Below, one piece after another: positions 1 through 13,088 of a DNA stretch of 64,000 bases. Where the stretch lies: positions 78,489,721-78,553,720 of the forward strand of contig NC_134643.1 in the NCBI RefSeq assembly GCF_030463565.1, written 5' to 3'. This DNA comes from Pelecanus crispus. Lineage: Eukaryota > Chordata > Aves > Pelecaniformes > Pelecanidae. A model generated the notes under the pieces. That model was given only the letters and a program-made list of their open reading frames with translations, did no database searches and was not told the DNA's origin. Every line of letters begins with the position of its first letter. The stretch's first letter is position 1. A program made the position numbers and the translations under genes.

Positions 1-918
1 TTAGCAAGCTAAACACAGCTCTTCTGTAGCATTTGGCTTTTGGTCAGAAAATCTGCAGTGAAGCTTTTTCCTGCTTACTTGCTTATTTTTTTTTAACTGC
101 TGCCTGTACCCTAACAAAAGCAGTGCGGCCTACCAGAGCAAGACATTACTTAGTCTTACTTCTGTAGGCAGATTTAATCTAGTACACATGGGCTTGGCAG
201 CTAAGATTGCTGCCACTGATTGAATGTTTCATGCAGAAGCCACAGGTGTACTCCCCGTTTATCTCCCTCCTTGTTTAGCAAAACATCATTTAAGTACTTA
301 TCTTCTCATTGTCCTCCCTGGTGTTTATTTTCTGAGGCAGCTTCTCAAGTGTCTGCTGCTAATTCACATCACTCTTAATAGCCATTGTGCATCCTTACCA
401 CCCTTTTGAGGCTAAAAATGCAACGCAATGTATAAAATTATTTTGCTTGAGCACAGGAAAGCAAACGCTGTTTCCTTACCCTTCCCCACACCATTCCATT
501 GAGTGAATGGACCTCGATGAATACAGAAATACACACTTAGTGCCTTTTTTTTTTTCCTTTTCTTTTCCAAGTGGCGTTCATATAATACCAAACTGCTTTA
601 CTCCTCTGGCATACTTATGGGTGAGGATATTTATGTAGATAAAATTCAATAATCTCAGTGCACAAAGCTGAGAGGGAAGTAAAGGCCTCATTCCTGCGTG
701 TCCCCCCCCAGTGTAAAGGATAGCTCCCTTTATGGGGGTATTGTCCAGTGAACCTGGTACAAGATCCGTTAATTTCAGCTGCAGCCTTCCTCAGTGACAA
801 GACTAGGCTGTGGATCAGATCCTACATGTGTATATTTTTAAAATCTGCTAAAACCGGAAAATTTTGTAGCTACATTTTAAAATTGCTTTGCCAATCAACA
901 TCTTTGGGTTTGTTTCAG
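1..918. other. Noncoding DNA upstream of the first TSPO coding exon
   Basis: I see no coding exon or recognisable repeat family here. It probably belongs to the intron between a noncoding TSPO first exon and the first coding exon, because an acceptor (pyrimidine tract then CAG ending at 918) closes it. The noncoding exon and promoter were not identified and may lie left of the window. Short ORFs in this stretch have no protein-like composition. Confidence 0.5.
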
Positions 919-931
919 ATTCACTGTCTCA

Positions 932-1119
932 ATGGAAGTGGCATCAGCCTGGGCCCCAGCAGTGGGTTTCACACTCCTGCCCCATGCAGGAGGACTTTTA
1001 GGAAGCAAGATAACCAAAAAGGAAATCCCAGTGTGGTATCAATCTCTACAGAAGCCATCCTGGTGCCCACCTAACTGGGTGTTTGCTCCTGTTTGGGGAA
1101 CTCTCTATACATCTATGGG
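932..1119 (+). CDS. TSPO: TSPO coding exon 1 (residues 1-62 plus two bases)
   Basis: Opened by acceptor CAG ending at 918 and closed by donor GTATG at 1120. It encodes helix 1 and the first loop, including QKPSW and the GTLY segment. It ends ATG-GG, and the next exon supplies the third base of the glycine codon. Confidence 0.95.
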
Positions 1120-4100
1120 GTATGTTTTTCACATTGTATTAAGGCACTTATCTGATCTCAGAGATGCTTATTGTATAATGCTGGACCAGAGAACTATTGT
1201 TGTATTCCTGTGGCTGTATGTTTATAAGAAACCATGTCAAGCTGCCTGTTGAACAGGTGAAAACTTGTTTTAGGAATTGTGTATGTGTTTGATAGGACAT
1301 TTTGTATGCACAAGTATCCACATCAAAAGCAGGAGTTTGAAAAGCTGCCATTTGCTTTCCTCATTCATTCTGAGGGGAAGACCTGCCAAGCTGGCAGCGA
1401 TGGAGCAAGGCAGCACTGTGATCTCTTCTATGTATGTCCTTCAGTAGTTTTAGGAAAATTAAAAAAAAAAAGGGGGGGGGGGCAGGAGGGAGAATTAGCA
1501 TAGAACTGTTCTAACAGAGCTCAATTAAAAGAAACCAAAATCAAAACATACATGTCCTGTCAAATAAAACTGCCAGCCTGTTAAACTGTAAATGTTTGAA
1601 ACCATCTACTGTCTTCTTATTTAACTAGTTTAAAATACTTGACAGCACAGCAATTACTGTCAAATAAACAAGGAATCACAAGGCCAAATACCATTCCCAC
1701 AGGAACCTTAAAAGTTTAATAATACTGTATTTTGGCAGCTATTACTTTTAATAAGATGTAGCAAAGATATTTATAGAGGTAGGTTGTCTCAGGAGATTGT
1801 TTGGGCAGTTTTGATGCTCCTCACAGACTGCTCTAGAAGCTGTCCACCCAACATTACGTGCTTTTATGTTAACTCTGGTGAGCTGTGCCACAGAGGAAAG
1901 GCAGCACTCTGCTCCCAGAGCCTCAACAGAGGTCAGCACAGCCCCCAAGCACAAAATGATGCTTTGTGTCTCTTCTGCACTTGGTCATTAAGAACTAGCT
2001 ACATAGCAAGATTCAGCATGTTTTTTTCCTAACTATCAAATACACATCATTGCTAATCCAATAGCAATAGTTTTTAGGCTGCAATATGTCTTATGGCTTA
2101 CCCTTTCCATTTCTTCCATCTTGACAGTACATTTTAAGTGATTTGTAGTTTGTATATAGCACTGGCTTAACTATATAAAGTTTCAAAGAGACCAAATCTT
2201 TTCCAAGTTAACATTACGTAGTCATCCTGCAGGTTATCTTAAATACCACACCACCTGTTGCAAAATACAGCAATGATGCAATGTCTGAAACCATCTGAAT
2301 GCTAAATTGGCTCTCGCACATTCTCTCATTTTGGTTTCATTTTCTTTCCAGAAAAGCTTTGTAATATTTATAGCCTCATGTACTGTCCCTCCTTTCCTAT
2401 CAGTATTCTCTTTTCTTTCTTCTCTTACAGAGTGTACTTTATAAAATTGCTCTCTACTCTTGTATATTCCAAGACTTAGCATTTGAATCAGATCATTACT
2501 GTCCTGTGAATAAAAAAATGCCTTTTATCAAAGACACAAGAGCTGAGTGGCTTTCCCGTGAAGGGCTTCCTTCAAGCTGACTGCACATTCTGTAACCCTG
2601 TTTCTGGATTCCTCGTCATAAACCTGGATATCAAGTTAAGTATTTTGAAAGTCCAAATTGTGACAGCTTATCACTTACTTTGATAACATCAGAATCAGTA
2701 TATTCTGAAGTGGATGGTCCTGGTTGTGTACTATACACCTAGCTCAGTGCAAAGATTGTATTTATTACCAGGCCTTTTCTTCTGTAATCCATCACATGCA
2801 CACATTCCTTGAATGATCAAGACTTCTCATTCCTTTAGAATCTCTTGAATATATTACAAGCAAGAAATAACTAAAAGCAAGATTTAATAAGCTTACATGC
2901 CTTTCTTTACATTTAGCTTCCTAGCAGATTTGTACATCATGATCTTGGTCTGAAGTTAGTTAGATGTACGAAGAACTCTTAAGTCCCCACTGTGGCTCTG
3001 TAAATCACTTAGGAACAGATTTGGGTCCTGATGCCTTTTATGAAGATAAACTGTTAAGTTTCTAATGCTTACCCTGCCTCCCCTTTTAATACTCTCTGCA
3101 ATCAAACTGCCAAGATATCAAAGCTGCATTGTTCAGTCCTTATGAAAGTAATGGCCAAGAAGCAAGCTTGGGTCACTAACTGGGTTAAACAGGAAAAAAA
3201 AAAAATCCTTCTTGTATGACCTACAAATGAACACAAACTCCTTGCAATTACTCCTACGGATGTTTGTCTTCTCCTAAAACAATAATGCTTACAAGCTGGT
3301 CTCAGTCTTTGCCACTGCCAGCAGAAATATGTATGAGCCCCCTGCTGTCCAGCATAGTGCACAGTCCAGTTGACATTCCTACCAGGATGGAATCAGTATT
3401 CAGTTACTAATTCTGAAACAAGGGTATAATTCCAGATGCTGGCATTTTATCCAGGGGATTCTACTGTAGTCACTTGGAATGGCTGTGCAGTCATCTGGAT
3501 TGAAATCTAGCTAATGTCTAAAGGGAAAGTCAAACAAGAGCAAAAGAAATAGTCTTAGGTGATGAATGCCCCCTGTTCTAATCAGGCTCCTTCAGTGCAA
3601 AAATAAACCTTACATTAGTAAGTCTCCCAGATCCTGAGTATTCCTGTCTTTAGCAGTTTACATTCTGGGATCCCTCCAGTGAACTGTTCTTCTGTGGCAT
3701 TCTGTTCAAAATCTTTAAAATATTTTTGGAAGATCTTTCAGTAGCCAGGATCCTGTAGGCAGGCAGGAAGGGTGCTAGATGCTCCTTGTGGTTAATTCTT
3801 TCCACAGAACTCCTAAAATCTTTGTTCTCCCCATCTCTGTCCTCTTCCTTCTGAAAAGTGACTGTAGGATTCCTCCTGCTCCCCATCCATCCCCATACTC
3901 ACCTGTGCTTTGGGATGCCACTCAATTCCTACTTCTATATTCACTTCATCCACTTAAAAATTTTGTTAGTGGGTTGGGTTTTTTTTTTTAAATTTATTTT
4001 TAAAGCACCATCTCCCAGTACCAAAATTAACTGCTTCTTCACTATTTAGAGACTTACCTTTTACCCTTGCATCTTAGACTTGCTTCCATTTCAACACGGC

Positions 4101-5590
4101 TTTCTCTTTTAAGACTGAAATGCAGTAGTAGGTCATCTGCTCCTCTGCACGTAGAGGTGAGAACTCTGGCAGGATAGGGAATTTTTCTCTCTCCTTATTG
4201 CTATTTGCAGGAGGTGATCAACCCTGTGCAGCTAGTTACTCTGCCAAGTAGTACCTGGCTATTTACTTTTCCAAATAAATTTAGACCCTCGCACTGAAGT
4301 AATTTAATTTGATCAAGAATGTGTGGTTGCTTTCTAACCAAAGTACTGAATTACACCTTACATTTGCTTTCTCCAGATATGGCTCCTACCTTGTGTGGAA
4401 GGAATTGGGGGGCTTCAATGAAAAGTCGGTGGTTCCTCTGGGTCTGTATGCAGGGCAGCTGGCATTAAACTGGGCATGGACTCCAATATTTTTTGGAGCT
4501 CACAAAATGGGATGGGTAAGTGGAAAAGTAAGTTTCTTAATCATAGGCTTCTGCTGTCATTTGCAAGGTGCCAAGATGAAAGTTTTGTGACATCATCTTT
4601 TTCTCCCTGAAAATGAGCCTGAGCACAGAATATGGCTTGCAGAAGTTTTCTAAAATTCTCTTCAATGCATCTCAGCAGCCACCTGAGAGAATTTACATAT
4701 CTACAACATCCTTAAATGTTTAGATTTCAAGAAGCTCTTTCTGCCACCCCTTGATAAGAGCTTTGTGTGACTAGAAAATGTAAACATGTACGCCTCACTA
4801 AAATTCCTAGGTGCCTCTGGCAAACAGCAGTGATAAGAAGCTTATCATAACATTACTCAGGTAATCAGCACCTGTTTTAGACAAGACTAATTTTCTGCAG
4901 TCTGAAGAGAAACGAGCTTGCCTCAAAAATAAAAATCAGTAATAAAAATATTTGCCTCGTTCTCTATATATGCAGTGCTGTAACAGTGGAAGACTTTGCA
5001 ATCCATCACTGATTCATTCACACTGCATCTCTTCAGGAGGCATCTATGACATGAAAAGACTGGATAAGTTCACTTAGCTAAGTGACTTGCTCAAAGTCAC
5101 ACTGGGTTTGTAGTCAACGTAGCAATTCCCACTGCCAAAGAAAAGAGGTATGGGTGAGGGGGATTTTATTCTCCCTCTCCTGCTCCCAGCTGCAGCACCC
5201 TTTCTTGTGACTGTTGTATCGTTTTACGAGTCAATTCAACTCATTACTTGGCAGAAATCTATCTTTTTTTGCTGGCTGGTTTGCTGAGAAGGAATTAACT
5301 CACAGAGGGATCCAACAAGTGCCAGAGCTAAGTGGAAAGAGCCACACAAAGACTATCTAGTCAAGAAAATGCAACAAGTAAAAACCAACACTAACCACCT
5401 TCCTGTGTTTCAGGGGTTGGTGACTCTCCTGCTCACGACTGGTACGGCAACAGCTACAACTGCTTCCTGGTATAATATCAACAAAACAGCAGCTTATTTG
5501 ATGGTTCCTTATTTAGCTTGGCTAACCATGGCTTCTGCACTCAATTACCGTATCTGGAATGACAATCGCAACAAGAAACAACCTGAATAA
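932..5590 (+). CDS. TSPO: Translocator protein TSPO (peripheral benzodiazepine receptor), complete coding sequence in three exons
   Basis: The CDS is join(932..1119, 4377..4515, 5414..5590), 504 nt encoding 167 residues; human TSPO has 169. The family is a five-helix protein of the outer mitochondrial membrane that binds cholesterol, porphyrins and benzodiazepine-type drugs. Recognition rests on family motifs: QKPSW and PVWGTLY in the first coding exon, [13 protein letters not shown] and LALNWAW-PIFFGA in the second, and the helix-5 segment PYLAWL followed by LNYR in the third. LNYR (152-155) fits the CRAC cholesterol-recognition pattern. Junctions follow GT-AG with phases 2 and 0, as in the mammalian gene. 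The start at 932 lies 13 bases after the acceptor and gives an N-terminus two residues longer than human. The C-terminal tail is short and polar ([10 protein letters not shown]). It converges tail-to-tail with TTLL12. Confidence 0.97.
1120..4376 (+). other. TSPO intron between coding exons 1 and 2
   Basis: GT-AG intron of 3.26 kb. It contains an A11 run followed by G11 (1461-1482) and otherwise only unique AT-rich sequence that I could not assign. Small ORFs inside it on both strands do not resemble proteins. Confidence 0.85.
4377..4515 (+). CDS. TSPO: TSPO coding exon 2
   Basis: Preceded by TTTCTCCAG and followed by the strong donor GTAAGT at 4516. It encodes the second and third helices. 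The W-x-P-x-F element is present as WAWTPIFF, where human has proline in place of the threonine. It ends in phase 0 after a tryptophan codon. Confidence 0.95.
4516..5413 (+). other. TSPO intron between coding exons 2 and 3
   Basis: GT-AG intron of 898 bp. Its only recognisable content is a degraded SINE core near 5035-5140, listed separately. Confidence 0.85.
5035..5140 (+). repeat. Degraded MIR/CORE-SINE-like relic in TSPO intron
   Basis: TAAGTGACTTGCTCAAAGTC at 5079-5098, followed by ACAC, closely resembles the conserved core of MIR-type amniote SINEs (taagtgacttgcccaaggtcacac). Flanks are too decayed to set boundaries. Confidence 0.5.
5414..5590 (+). CDS. TSPO: TSPO terminal coding exon
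   Basis: Opened by acceptor TTTCAG ending at 5413; stop TAA at 5588-5590. It encodes 58 residues: helix 4 ([12 protein letters not shown]), the loop, helix 5 (PYLAWL) and the CRAC-like LNYR. The residue matching human position 147 (the Ala/Thr polymorphism affecting drug affinity) is alanine, A149 here. Confidence 0.95.
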   Translation, partial: GLVTLLLTTGTATATTASWYNINKTAAYLMVPYLAWLTMASALNYRIWNDNRNKKQPE

Positions 5591-5660
5591 ACATTTTTTA
5601 GCCAAAAAGATTTTTTTTCCACAAGAATTTTCTAAATAAAGTTATGGTCTTTTATATTTT
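5591..5660 (+). terminator. TSPO: TSPO 3' UTR with poly(A) signal
   Basis: A canonical AATAAA lies at 5635-5640, only 45 bases after the stop, followed by a T-rich GU-type downstream element (GGTCTTTTATATTTTTTG). This predicts a very short 3' UTR ending near 5655-5660. A second overlapping AATAAA-like hexamer at the stop codon itself is probably not used. Confidence 0.7.
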
Positions 5661-8335
5661 TTGCTGAACTACTTATACCATTCGTTTGCTAATTACAAGT
5701 TGACAAAGCAGTACTTGTTTAAAACAAGTATGTCTTTACTAGGCAAGTCACAAAGGGGCATACATCTGACTTGAGTTTTATAGCAAACAAAGTGCTGACT
5801 GAAAAGTACTAGTTTTCTATGTTATAGCATTACATTTTATATGACAATAGCATTTTAACTATTACCAGAAACAAGCATGAACTGCAAGTTCATTATGTTC
5901 TGAGGAAGAAATCCAGCCATATATTAACACAGCTTCCAGAAAGCTGCTCCTAACAGTGACAGGCATGATTGTGGCCTGAATCTTTCATATTTACCACTAG
6001 ACACGGTGCTTTCATGCTCTGATGTGCCCCACTACAGCTGCCAGATAAATATCTTCTGGTCATTGTACTCTGGAAACGTTTTAAGATGAGATTTTTTTCC
6101 ACAATTTGTGCCTTCCCACTTTGAAGCATTGTACAATCTAGCATCAGCCAAGTGCATTAAACTGCATGTAAACTTACTAACCTTGTTCCTCTGTTTTTAT
6201 TGTTTTTAAATGGTTCTGAGCAGAAAATACTGAAGGCAACAGGATGCTGTAGCCTCAAAGACAGCCCCTTCATTTCCTCACCACTGCAATGGGCAAGACA
6301 AGACAGGAAATTCAGAGCACCTGGACAGAAACTGAGGGGACTCAAATATTCAGCAGCCCCCTGCACACGCCTCTGAGGCATCACCAGCAGCACTGGCCAA
6401 ACGGCACTAACATATTCCACCTGGACCCTCGGTGATGCCAGTTCACCACCAGACCCTGACAATGGAGCTGGCAGCCAGGCCATGGGTGGGTCTGTGGCCC
6501 AGCAGGGCAGTACATACACCGTAGCTGTATGTGTCTCCTACCTGCACCTTCTCACTTTAGCTGCTTAGGAAGAGAAAGAAGGGTTTCTCCTCTTCACGGT
6601 TGTGGTAGCTGACATAGTAAGATCGGGGATGCTTGGTTCAACCAGTTGCCTCCTAGAATATAAAAACCATCTCTTTTGTCTAAGAGCACAACATAGACTA
6701 TTTTTGCCCACAGCTTGTGGTCCCACTGCACAAATCTTACTGCTTTTGTAGAGTCATTCTTCTGGTTTGCTAAGCATGACATCACTTTTCCCTTTGCGAT
6801 GAGGGAAACCTTCCCCTTTACTCTAGATCCACAGGCACTTTGTTACATGTTTTCAGGTACTTTGAAGGCAGAAAGTGCCTTTTGCTCTCCTACAAGTGAC
6901 AAATACATCTGCTGAGCAGCACTGCACGACCCCTTATGTCCAGTCTCAAGCAGCCATTACTATATTCTATATCACAGACAAACTTTTTCCCTGCATCGGA
7001 AATAGTCACACCATCTATGTTAAGCACTTCACCATGTTTCTTTAACCACATTTAAGTAAGGAGTCCAAAAAAGTTCTGACTCATGAACAGACTGATATGG
7101 CTGTCAGCACCACTTCTGGCTGTACAATCCATCTCTCCCTCTCCCTACTGCCACACCTGTGCAGTGACTGAATTTTCGTAAGACACAGATGGTTTATTTC
7201 TACAGCCTATGTTCCAGTCCATGGAAAGAAGGTCATTTCTGCAGACCAGCCTCAAATAGCCTAAAACATCCCTCTCCCTTCCTGATCAGGAGGGGTAACA
7301 TGCTGCATATTTACAAAGCTTGAAGTAAGGTTTAGGACATTTATACAATTTTATAACTGTACTTGGCTCTCAAGCAGATCCCAATTCCTGCAACTAGCTT
7401 AAAAAAATACAACCCACATTATATATACTTCATAACGGACAGCAGAATTTTTGCAACTTGTACATACATATAAAGCAACATAAATACAGCCTAAAATTGC
7501 TAAATTTCAGTCAGTTACCCTGATTCGAGAAGGGAGGAGAGATTAGGAGTGATTAATTTCAAACTGACACCCCATTCCCAAATACCTCTCTCTTAGGCCC
7601 TAAACTTTGAAGTCCAAAGACTGCTTGGGCTTCTAGCAGAGTTTCCCAGATCCTTTTGGTTCCTTTGGGCTTCTTCTGCATTCCTGCACTGCTCTAGACA
7701 TTGCATCCTTCTCACTTCCTGACCACTCACAAATCTAGTTTCTTTAAGGGGCAGGCTAAGGATGACAGCCCGCAGTACAGGGTTCCTAAACATTGTGGGG
7801 TTTGTTTGCTTTTTTTTTTCCCCATAAGAAGAATGGGAAGAGCCATCAAATCTTTCATCTCATTACCCTACTAGTTCATTGCACTGAAATACCATATTAT
7901 TTTCCCATCAGAACATTTTACATCTTTGTATAACAGAGGGATAGGTAAGAAAGACATACAAACTCCAACATGATTCAGTAAATTACAGTTTTAATGTTGA
8001 CATGAGGAACTTGTGCAATGTTTCCCAGCAAGCAAGCAGGCTACCTGAGAAACAAGTCAATTGCTCCAGTTACTGTCCTATTTTGAGGACATATTCAATA
8101 AACAAGGTATTTGGTCAACACAAACTGATGATGTACAGAACTAAGCAAGACAAGGAAAATGCAGACAAAATTATTATCAATACAGTATATGGTATACGCA
8201 TATTCTTCTGACATGACTTTTTTTCCTGGGTTACCAGTATAGGAAAATAGTTGCATCAGCAGCTCATAGAACTGAAATACAAATCTTGCTGTTAAGCGTA
8301 TCTGGGAAGGAAATTAATAGTCAAGCCTCCTGTGG
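5661..8335. other. Convergent TSPO/TTLL12 region; the right part is TTLL12 3' UTR
   Basis: No coding exon is seen. The stretch adjoining the TTLL12 stop at 8336 must contain its 3' UTR (minus strand). Candidate minus-strand poly(A) signals are the complement of AATAAA at 7193-7198, followed on the minus strand by a GU-rich CTGTGTCTT, and another at 6196-6201. I cannot choose between them from sequence alone. The minus-strand ORF at 6157-6519 has no recognisable family and is likely chance. Confidence 0.5.
7193..7198 (-). terminator. TTLL12: Candidate TTLL12 poly(A) signal
   Basis: Minus-strand AATAAA about 1.14 kb past the TTLL12 stop, with GU-rich sequence just downstream on the same strand. 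Alternatives are the ATTAAA complement at 7990-7995 and the AATAAA complement at 6196-6201. Confidence 0.3.
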
Positions 8336-8487
8336 CTAGACAATGCGTGTCACATGGCAGCTGTCTGTTTCATCCAGAAATAGGGTGCTGAAGACATCAT
8401 TAAAAAAGGTAGGGTGGTATTTGCAGGCTCTATCACAGTCAGGATTAAAGTTCACCTCCAGGATCTGAGGCTGCATAATTCTTTTCC
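8336..8487 (-). CDS. TTLL12: TTLL12 exon 14 (terminal coding exon)
   Basis: Acceptor TTTACAG on the minus strand; stop TAG at 8336-8338. It encodes [16 protein letters not shown] and the C-terminus ending CHVTRIV. E588 and N590 in EVN are the usual metal-binding acidic/amide pair of TTL domains. Confidence 0.95.
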
Positions 8488-11400
8488 CTGTAAAGACAAA
8501 CACAAACATTGCCTCTTAATACAAGTTCTGTAGAGATCCTGAATCACTACCTGTCTTTAAGCCAGAGATTATAGAAAATGACTGGAAAAAGCCATCTTTT
8601 ATGACCCAAGCTGGCAATCCAGTAAGGTAGTCTTATTTCAATAGGTATGGGCTTGTTTTTTTTTTTTGAGGGACGGAGGTCTGTTCTACCATTATTATCC
8701 ACAGGACAATTATCCAACAGATTCTGCACTCACTGTGCTACTCCAATGTCTCATTTAGAATGAGAATTTGCAGCGATGTAATAAATAGAGAATGGCAGTA
8801 GCAGGGGCACAAGGGAAGCAAGGACTCAGCCAAACACAGTTAACAGCTCCCCCATCACTACTGTTAAGCAGCATGGCAGAAACTAACCCCACAGATCTGC
8901 AACTCCAGATATGCTTTGATGTCAGTAGGAGGCAGAGAGCACGCAGCTCACACTGCTTGAAAACCAGTAAGAGTTCAGACAAGAAGTAAATTCCTGGAAA
9001 GTTCCACAAATATAAAGAATTCAACATTCAAAGAAATGAGCTTCTCACCATCTCTGCTGGTGTCCCATTTAAGCATCAAGTCAACAGCATATATTGCTCT
9101 TGATGATGGGTAATCACAGATGCCAAGAGGTGCAGGTTTAGCTGAAGCAACTTGAAACAATTCAGCAAATGCCTTAAAAATATTTGCCTAACAACAGAAA
9201 AAGGTCTCTGAATGAGAAGCAAGGTTCCATAAAAGCAATAAACACATTTTTAATCACTTCACTCATACAGCTTTTTAAAGGGTTTATAAAAATTACACTA
9301 GCCAACAGATGAAAATCTGCACAGTATTAGCTTCAAAATGTGCATTTAGACCGAAAGACAACATGGTGAAAGCTCCAAGCACTCAGCAATATCCATGGAC
9401 TTTTCTGGGGAGCAAATCAGTACTACAGAAATTCTGAAAATAGGACATTTAGTATTAGAATTAACCCCCTTCTCAGGCATTATGTACGGTATCGCACTTA
9501 TGTGCGGAGCAGGGGAAAAAGAAAACCCAGGAGAGCTCTGTGAACACCAGCAGTACAACTGTGAAGTTCTGACTTTTTCCTGCCTGTAAGTTGTATTCTA
9601 GCTTTGGGTTTTTTGTTCTGCAATGAAAAACCTTCCACCCACTTACACCCCTCTAAAAAGGGTGCTGCGGACATGGAGATTTTAAGAACATACTACATTC
9701 CTATTCTGAGAAACAATCAGATATCCAATGTGAAAGTGAAATAAACCAGAAAAAACATACAGGTGTGCATTTTAGCATTGAGTTTATACTGCAGTGAACC
9801 ATTCCTTCTGCAAATGAAAATGCATAGTACTTCCTATTCTGCACACCGTACTACTTTGGGTAACCTACAGTACGTATTTGGACATCTCTCTTTTCACAGC
9901 TTGTAGTCTCTTCCAGACTATTTTAAACCCAATGCTGCAAAACCTGTCATACTCCAAGCATCATTGATTGGATATGAGGTTCTAGTTAAAATTGATGTAC
10001 ATTAGTTTATGGAAATCAACCCATGGTTGGGTAATTTATTCACTCTTGAAAGCATACGCACATATAAATGCTCAGCTACCGTTCATTCTGCATCTTCTAG
10101 CTCCTGATAAATATAGAATGCAACAATTCAGTTTTGTGCATGTTTCTGAACCATCTCTTCACATTCAGCTTTTTCTTTCAAGCATGAATTACAGGTAAAG
10201 ATCAATGAGAAGGCCCTCATCCACCTTCCCCGCATGTTTTATGGAACTACAGTATTTGGAGCTGCTTCTTCATAGATAAGAGATGCCCTAGTATTAGGGA
10301 ACCATCTGTTTTCCTGTGAAAAGTCATTAATGCAATGACTGGGGACAGGGCTCCCGCCAGCTTGCTAACACAGAGAAGCTGGGGTTCTGGGTTTAACAAA
10401 CAGGGGTTCTAACTTACTAGCTCAGAGATATTACATAGGTGGAGGAGGGGTCTTTAAGAAAAGAGAGAAGGCCAGCCTAACTTGTTTTCTTTTAAATGTG
10501 CCACAGTATACAAATGTAGCCTCTGCACTATCCAATCTGGCAGTGTAACCCTTCAAGCACGGTACCCCTGGAGCAGGGGCAGTGCTTATTTCTATCAGCC
10601 ACTTGGGCACAGCTGGGCACATCCTTATCTTGTGAGCGAGCTCCAGTGGACTGCACAGCAAGCTAACCTGAAAGTGTACAGGGAGATCTTTAGACTGATA
10701 GCTCTGCTTAAAACAGATAAATCAAAACCTGTGATACTGTTTCACTGAGATCACATATAATATTTATATTGTGGACTTCCTTGCCTTTTTGCATGAAATA
10801 CCAAGTCTTCACAACCATGGGCTTAGATTATTGGCAACCTTCTGCAAAAAAGATGGAACTTGCAAGAAAAAAGATCCTGCTCCCAGGATCCTGAGGGTAG
10901 TCAGGACTGGCTTTATTACTAAGTCCAATACAAAGGATTATCATAGCATTACCATGAAATAAAATTCTCAAATATTAACAACAAAATCTTTGAGGGGGAA
11001 TTATGCTAAGTCAATAAACGCTTCTAAAATAAAGGTTAACATTTGTTGTCCTTTGTGGAACTGATACACTTGAAGTATGTCTTATGAATAAAAAAAATCC
11101 ACTAACACTTTTGGAAAAGCTAGTTGGCGAGTAAAAAAAAAATCCATGAACATTTACACAAGAAAGGTGAACCGCTGACTTACTTGTACTGATGTCCAGG
11201 GATATTCAGGATATTGTTTTTCAAACAGAGGAATAAATTCTTCACAGTGTACCTGAAATAGTTTAGCAACATCAAAGACTGTTTTGGTTGGGAATGACTG
11301 AGCAATCAGATGACAAGAAAATGGAACATCAAGTATTTTTTTCCATTCATACAAACCCAGGTAGAGAACGAGGGAATTAGACAGTTCCTAAATACCTACC

Positions 11401-13014
11401 TTGTTCCAGTATTTCTTGTTATAAAAGATCACACTGAAGTCTTTGACAATGATTAGCTGCCATTTTAATAACTCTTTTACTGATCTCTACCAATGTGGGT
11501 TATATTCAGGATGTAGGCTCATATGACCTTATATAATTGCAGATGATTAGGGGTCCTGAGGGGGAAGAACCTAGGAAAATATTTGCTTAGGGTACTTTCA
11601 ACACACTGACTGCTTGTTTAAGTGGACATGAAACAGGTTATTTGGCAACAATCACAAAGGAGGCACTGGAAGATTTTCTAACAACGGAAAGGCGAGGGAA
11701 TGTTTTGGACTGTTTGCTTACCTGTTTTAATGTTACACCGGGAGCATAATTCATGACTGTGAAATGCTTCTCATAGTCATCCAAGTCATCAAGTGAAAAT
11801 GCCCTAAGAAATAAAACAATTCCTTAGTTTCCAAGGTATCAGATTTCATTCTAAGCCCCTCCACAGTAATGAGGAGAATGTAATTACCGATTTGAAAATC
11901 GCAGCCAGAATACATCATAGACATACAGCTTGAGTGGTTTTATGGACCGCAGCAATACAACATAACGGATGTCAAATTTAACCATCCCCACGTCTTCTCG
12001 GTGAAACAAGACTGGATTCTCAATATATTTGCACACTACCTATAACAAAGCAAAAATACTCACAGTAAATACATTTTAACTGAAATGAAAACAAAGTGTC
12101 ATTGGATCGCGATGATTTAAGGTATGTTGTATGCATTTCAGTTTTTCTTTAGAAAAGTGCACAAATACACAATGTTGTTATGCGAATAGGTACCTTTCAT
12201 CAAACTCTTCGACATCAGGGTGGGCAAAGTGGGAGGCCAGAATGTGCTTATTTTAAAAAAAAAATAAAAAAGAAGAATCACAAAATTAACTTTTTTTTTT
12301 TTAATAATTTAGGTGACCTTGTTGATTTGAATGAGAAATGTGAAGCAATTCTTTGTGCATTCTAGGAAATACATGCAGTCCACACACCAACAGAAATAAA
12401 GCTGAAGTGACACTTTGACATATGCCTGCATATTGCAGATGCCCTATAAAAAGCTCCGTGATTCATCTATTGTTGGCAAAGATGGTACTTTGTGCCACCG
12501 AGCAGAGCTGCGGATCAGCAGTAATGATCAATCAGGGGACAGAAGCAATAATGTTCCAAAATTTATGACCAACATCAACTATAGCTAGTGTGTGTTCATC
12601 TGCCAGTCTGAGGATTAGCATTAAAGCAGCACCACACTGGAGTATTCATTACTGTCAGGGCAAGTTTTATTTTTTAAGTAAGAAAACAGCAGGCTCCAAG
12701 TTCATCACTGCAACAAATGGAGCTGACCAACTCAAGTCTGAATCAATTCTGAATTGATTGAAACTGTATGCTTATGGCCAGCACATGAATTTTGAAGAAA
12801 ATAAATTTCCTTCTTTGTATTTTTAGACCTCCTTGTATAAAGCAGTTTTTTCAGCCCTCCCCTTTAAATCATGTTCAAAACAATGCCTAACAATGCTCTA
12901 ACCTTTGGGCTGCTTTCCCTATGCCTGATGATATTGTTAAGGCTGTTGGTGATATGGGTATCCAGGCTTCTGGCCAAGTTCCATGGTTTGCATATCCAGT
13001 GATTGTCTTCTCCT

Positions 13015-13088
<74 letters not shown>

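Noticed and set aside
748-1074. 108-residue plus ORF overlapping TSPO exon
   Set aside because: Wrong frame relative to TSPO and runs across the exon's acceptor site.
6157-6519. 120-residue minus-strand ORF beyond the TTLL12 stop
   Set aside because: Lies in the probable 3' UTR or intergenic region and resembles no family.
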